The position numbers were made by a program, and so were the translations under genes. Of a stretch of DNA of 64,000 nt, positions 61,185-64,000 are shown piece after piece. The notes beneath the pieces are model-generated. The model searched no databases. It had not been told where the DNA came from and was given only the letters and a program-made list of their open reading frames with translations. Positions within the stretch are counted from its first letter, which is position 1, and every line of letters starts with the position of its first letter. The DNA comes from Agapetus fuscipes (Eukaryota > Arthropoda > Insecta > Trichoptera > Glossosomatidae): contig OX637339.1 of NCBI GenBank assembly GCA_951799405.1, positions 6,262,001 through 6,326,000 on the forward strand, written 5' to 3'.

Positions 61185-61652
61185 GTAACTGAAACTGCAA
61201 CTCTGACGCCATTCCGCTAGGGGTGGCCAGAGCCTCTGCAGAGTTGCCTCTATTTTTTCCTATCCTGACATACCTCTTTCAATTCAGTCATATCCATCAC
61301 CTTTTTCATGCATTTTCTTCTTTTACGCTCACTTTGTATATCCCATTATTTCACAATCTCCTCAATCTGATCACTCCATACTTTTCTCGGTTGTCCCCTC
61401 CCTCTTTTTCCTTTCACACTTTCTTTGTATACATACTTTGTCAGTCTATCATCATTCATTCTGTCCACATGCCCAAACCATCTCATCACATTCTTTTGTA
61501 CTTTAGCTTTCACATCCTCTTTCAAATTACATTCTTTTTTTACCTTTTCATTCCTAACTCTATCCCTCAAAGTTTTTCCTGTCATGCTTCTCAAATGCTT
61601 CATTTCCACCGTACATACTTTACTCATTTCGCTATCATTCACTGTCCATGCA
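61185..61652 (-). mobile_element. RTE-type LINE copy 3, short
   Basis: Minus strand: AWTVNDSEMSKVCTVEMKHL, RSMTGKTLRDRVRNEKVKKE, RWFGHVDRMNDDRLTKYVYK, GRGQPRKVWSDQIEEIVK, then an in-frame stop near 61346; the remaining C terminus follows. 5' end cut at TGTCCATGC. Confidence 0.85.
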
Positions 61653-61754
61653 TCCTCCTTCTCCTCCATCCTCGAATAACGTTAAACTGAAAGGGACTGG
61701 CCTTACGCCAACCACTTTCTACCAGGCACAAATGTGCTTTACGTGTTAGCGGAT

Positions 61755-61965
61755 ACTCTGGAACGACACCCATAGTGTAAAAAAATGTCACCCCTGTTTT
61801 AATGGGAAGGTCGGCAGAAGTTGCAGGGTTTATGTTAATTTCAGTTTTTTTTGTAAGTAGACAAGCAAGGACGAAGTTCCAAGAGTCTGCTTGTGAGCAT
61901 GCATTTTATATGAATTTTAAACGTTAATATATCTTTGCAACTTAGATCATAGATTATAGCTAGAA
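61755..61965 (+). repeat. Family A repeat
   Basis: GAACGACACCCATAGTGTAA to GCAACTTAGATCATAGATTA. Confidence 0.7.
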
Positions 61966-62221
61966 GTGCCTTCCATCCCCCCGTCATCTGAGGGTTGTCC
62001 TCCTCAGGCAGACAGGGAAGGGTTGGGCCGGAGCGACGTATCGGATTTATTCATAATAGATTGAACGATGATGATAATGGATGTTTGTGAAGGAAAATTT
62101 ATTTATACATATTTTCACTCGATCCGGATTGCGGACGGAAAATACAAAAAATATATATTTTACAGGATCAATTGGAGGAAATATTTTCGATTTTAAATAA
62201 ACATAAAAAAATATATATTGT
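61966..62221. other. No gene or repeat recognised
   Basis: Nothing supported. Confidence 0.35.
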
Positions 62222-62581
62222 TACAGACGTATGGGTTCATCCGTGAGCCTAAGCACGCTAGTGTGTGTCGAACAATCTGGCTCTAGTATGATCCATTATA
62301 GGAGTATTAATACGAGAGCCTAAGAACGCTAGTTGGTGTGTGTATGGAACAATCCACTATAGAAGAATCTGGAATACACGAGAAACGTCCATATGAACTG
62401 TATAAATGTGAGCCGCAATGGTGTGGAGAAGAGATAGACGCTTGAAACATTGTGACGCGAAGTTGACATAGGCAGAGCCAGAAAAGTAATCAGTACTACT
62501 GTGTAACCGTATATTGTGTACAATAAATCTTGAAAAATAAATAAATTGCAGTTTGATTAAAAGAACCCAAGTAAAATCCTA
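62222..62581 (+). mobile_element. LTR-like element, 3' end lost
   Basis: TGTTACAGACGTATGGG start, an internal near-duplication (GTGAGCCTAAGCACGCTAGT / GAGAGCCTAAGAACGCTAGT), TATAAATGTGAGCCGCAATG, AATAAATAAATTGCAG. It stops at CAAGTAAAATCCTA, where a LINE in the opposite orientation begins. Confidence 0.6.
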
Positions 62582-63016
62582 TTATATTATTTTTCTCCTT
62601 CCTTCCTCAGCCTTTCTCAGTCCGCTCTTAGAGGCCTCTTCCAATCTTCTCCATGTTTCTATATCGGCTAAGCCATCCTCTGCCTGCAGTTCCATTGATG
62701 TCGTCCAGCCAACACAGTTGGAGTCTCCCCACTTCCTGATAGGACAACTTGCGCCGCCACTGGACGATCCTTTTTGGCTACCTGTCAGGTCCTGCCTTGT
62801 GACATGACCTGCCCAGTGCCACTTTAAGCAGGCCAATCGCTGTATGACATCAGTGACACCAGTGCGTCTACGGATCTCCTGGTTTGGAACCCTGTCTCTG
62901 AGGCTGATACCCATCATCTTTCTTTCAATGGCTCTTTGGCACGTCCTCAGTCTGTTGGCGCTATACTGAGTGAGACCTTTTGTTTTCAAGCCATAGGTGG
63001 ATCTGGAAGCACGCAT
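62582..63016 (-). mobile_element. RTE/BovB-like LINE C terminus
   Basis: A 144-codon minus frame: TYGLKTKGLTQYSANRLRTC, QRAIERKMMGISLRDRVPNQ, EIRRRTGVTDVIQRLACLKW, HWAGHVTRQDLTGS, then a Gly/Ser-rich and Trp-Arg-Arg-Leu-Glu-Glu-Ala segment to the stop. ERKMMGISLRDR and LKWHWAGHV are typical of the C-terminal domain of RTE/BovB-type elements. RT palm and endonuclease are missing. Different family from the copies at 45.9 and 55.9 kb. Confidence 0.8.
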
Positions 63017-63219
63017 GACTCGTTGACTCAGCGTTTCAGCGTTTTATTTGTTTTTTCTTACGTTCCCCCTTCGGGGAAAACCCGGCAAAAGTTTATGTTA
63101 CGAATATGCAATTGTGGGTTTTGTGTGCCTGCGTGATAATAAAGTTTCTCTAGAAATAAAAAGAAGTTAGGCACTTATATAATTTGAATTTGTATTGATC
63201 GAGATTGTCAGGGTGTTTG
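63017..63219. other. No gene recognised
   Basis: Contains a SINE2-like scrap (CCCCCTTCGGGGAAAACCCGG near 63064). Confidence 0.35.
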
Positions 63220-63420
63220 GTCGGATGTTCTAGTAAAGTCTGGCATGAACCAATATTAAAGATTCAAGAATGATCTTTATTCTTGCTATATAAAATAAGG
63301 ACTATAACTCTGTAGCGGTGGAGAAGGTGTAAAGTAAGTATGTGAACCGAATCTGAAATAAAGTGTGCAAAATAAATCACAACAGTTTTAGTTAAATTGA
63401 ACCCGCGAAATAACATTAGA
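63220..63420 (+). mobile_element. LTR-like 3' part
   Basis: GAAATAAAGTGTGCAAAATA, AGTTAAATTGAACCCGCGAA, ATAACA match the 3' ends of the other LTR-like elements. Confidence 0.5.
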
Positions 63421-64000
63421 TTATAATATGTGCCACCTTTGATTCCATGCTAGATTAGAACTATTTTTTGTACAGAATAATTGACCAAAAAAGACAACTA
63501 AATAATGCAACTAAGCGTGGCCACTTTTGATTCAATGGGATATTAGAAGTATTTTTTTTTAATAATTGACCAGACTCTAGCCCTGTTGTGCGAATATAAG
63601 GAGCTATTCCGAAAGGGTGGGAGCAATATAAAGAAGGCATAAATCCTGCTAGATTCCATTTCCCCGGTGAAGATCTGCAGTGTACCGCTCGTTAGTGGAG
63701 AACTGGCTGTGGGGTGAGGCGCACCACCCCGTAATCTTTATATAATCTAAGCTGCAGATATACAATAACATCAGTACGAATAATATAAAACGTCGCGTAA
63801 ATTGCTTAGTAAATAGAAAAGTGTATACAAGATACGAGTACAACAGCACCCGTAGTGAGTAATTTAGTTTTCAGACATTTTTTCAATTTACGATTTTATA
63901 CGAGGGGTCCGGTTTTTTTAAAACCGGGGCAAAATAAGGATTTTCATTATTTGAGTACAATTTATAAAAGTTAAGTCCAATGCGGTCCGCACATGAATTG
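63421..64000. other. No gene recognised; A scrap at 63742
   Basis: TATAATCTAAGCTGCAGATA (63742-63761) is the tail side of an A repeat. The 66-codon minus frame is unsupported. Confidence 0.4.

Overview
This is a eukaryotic, AT-rich window dominated by transposable elements, most likely from an insect or another arthropod. The evidence is the mix of tRNA-derived SINEs, 5'-truncated RTE, CR1/L2-like and Jockey-like LINE ends, hAT- and PIF-type non-autonomous DNA elements, hammerhead-bearing Penelope-like repeats, and a split animal paired-class homeobox gene. I cannot name the order. There are no operons, ribosome binding sites, CRISPR arrays or functional RNA genes, and most open frames of 60-130 codons lie inside repeats.

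The only convincing host gene is the 3' end of a paired-like homeobox gene on the plus strand. A 122-bp exon (22034-22155) and a terminal exon (28118-28521, with an OAR motif and stop) match in splice phase across a 5,962-bp intron. The homeodomain exons are not recognisable here and presumably lie upstream of the window. The last ~175 bp of the gene (C-terminal codons, stop, start of the 3'UTR) occurs three times in tandem, and a MITE has split the third copy.

Layout. 1-5 kb: SINE fragments, hammerhead repeats, a SINE with a borrowed LINE tail and a solo-LTR-like element. 5.35-7.5 kb: the most common interspersed repeat (family A) amplified as a ~265-bp satellite. 8-17 kb: A copies, LTR-like pieces, SINEs and a TA-flanked MITE. 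17.1-18.2 kb: a hAT-type element with an 8-bp target duplication. 18.5-19.3 kb: a Jockey-like LINE 3' end. 20-28.5 kb: homeobox exons around an intron full of nested insertions. 29-33 kb: AT-rich spacer and MITEs. 33-36.5 kb: a CR1/L2-like LINE and two satellites. 37-45 kb: SINEs, hammerhead repeats, LINE ends and a 62-bp satellite. 45.9-47.3 and 55.9-57.2 kb: two nearly identical RTE-type LINE copies. 47.5-48.5 kb: a G-rich telomere-like tract. 49-64 kb: more nested repeats, including a 15-bp minisatellite and an RTE/BovB-like end.

The most interesting signals are these. (1) Several repeats carry complete minimal hammerhead-ribozyme architectures, two of them centred between 61-69-bp inverted repeats. 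(2) One tRNA-derived SINE occurs with three different 3' modules joined at the same breakpoint; two of these match the 3' ends of two different LINEs in this window. (3) Multi-level nests have readable target duplications. Family labels A, D, E, G, H, I and SINE1/2/3 are mine, and all assignments come from reading the sequence without database searches.
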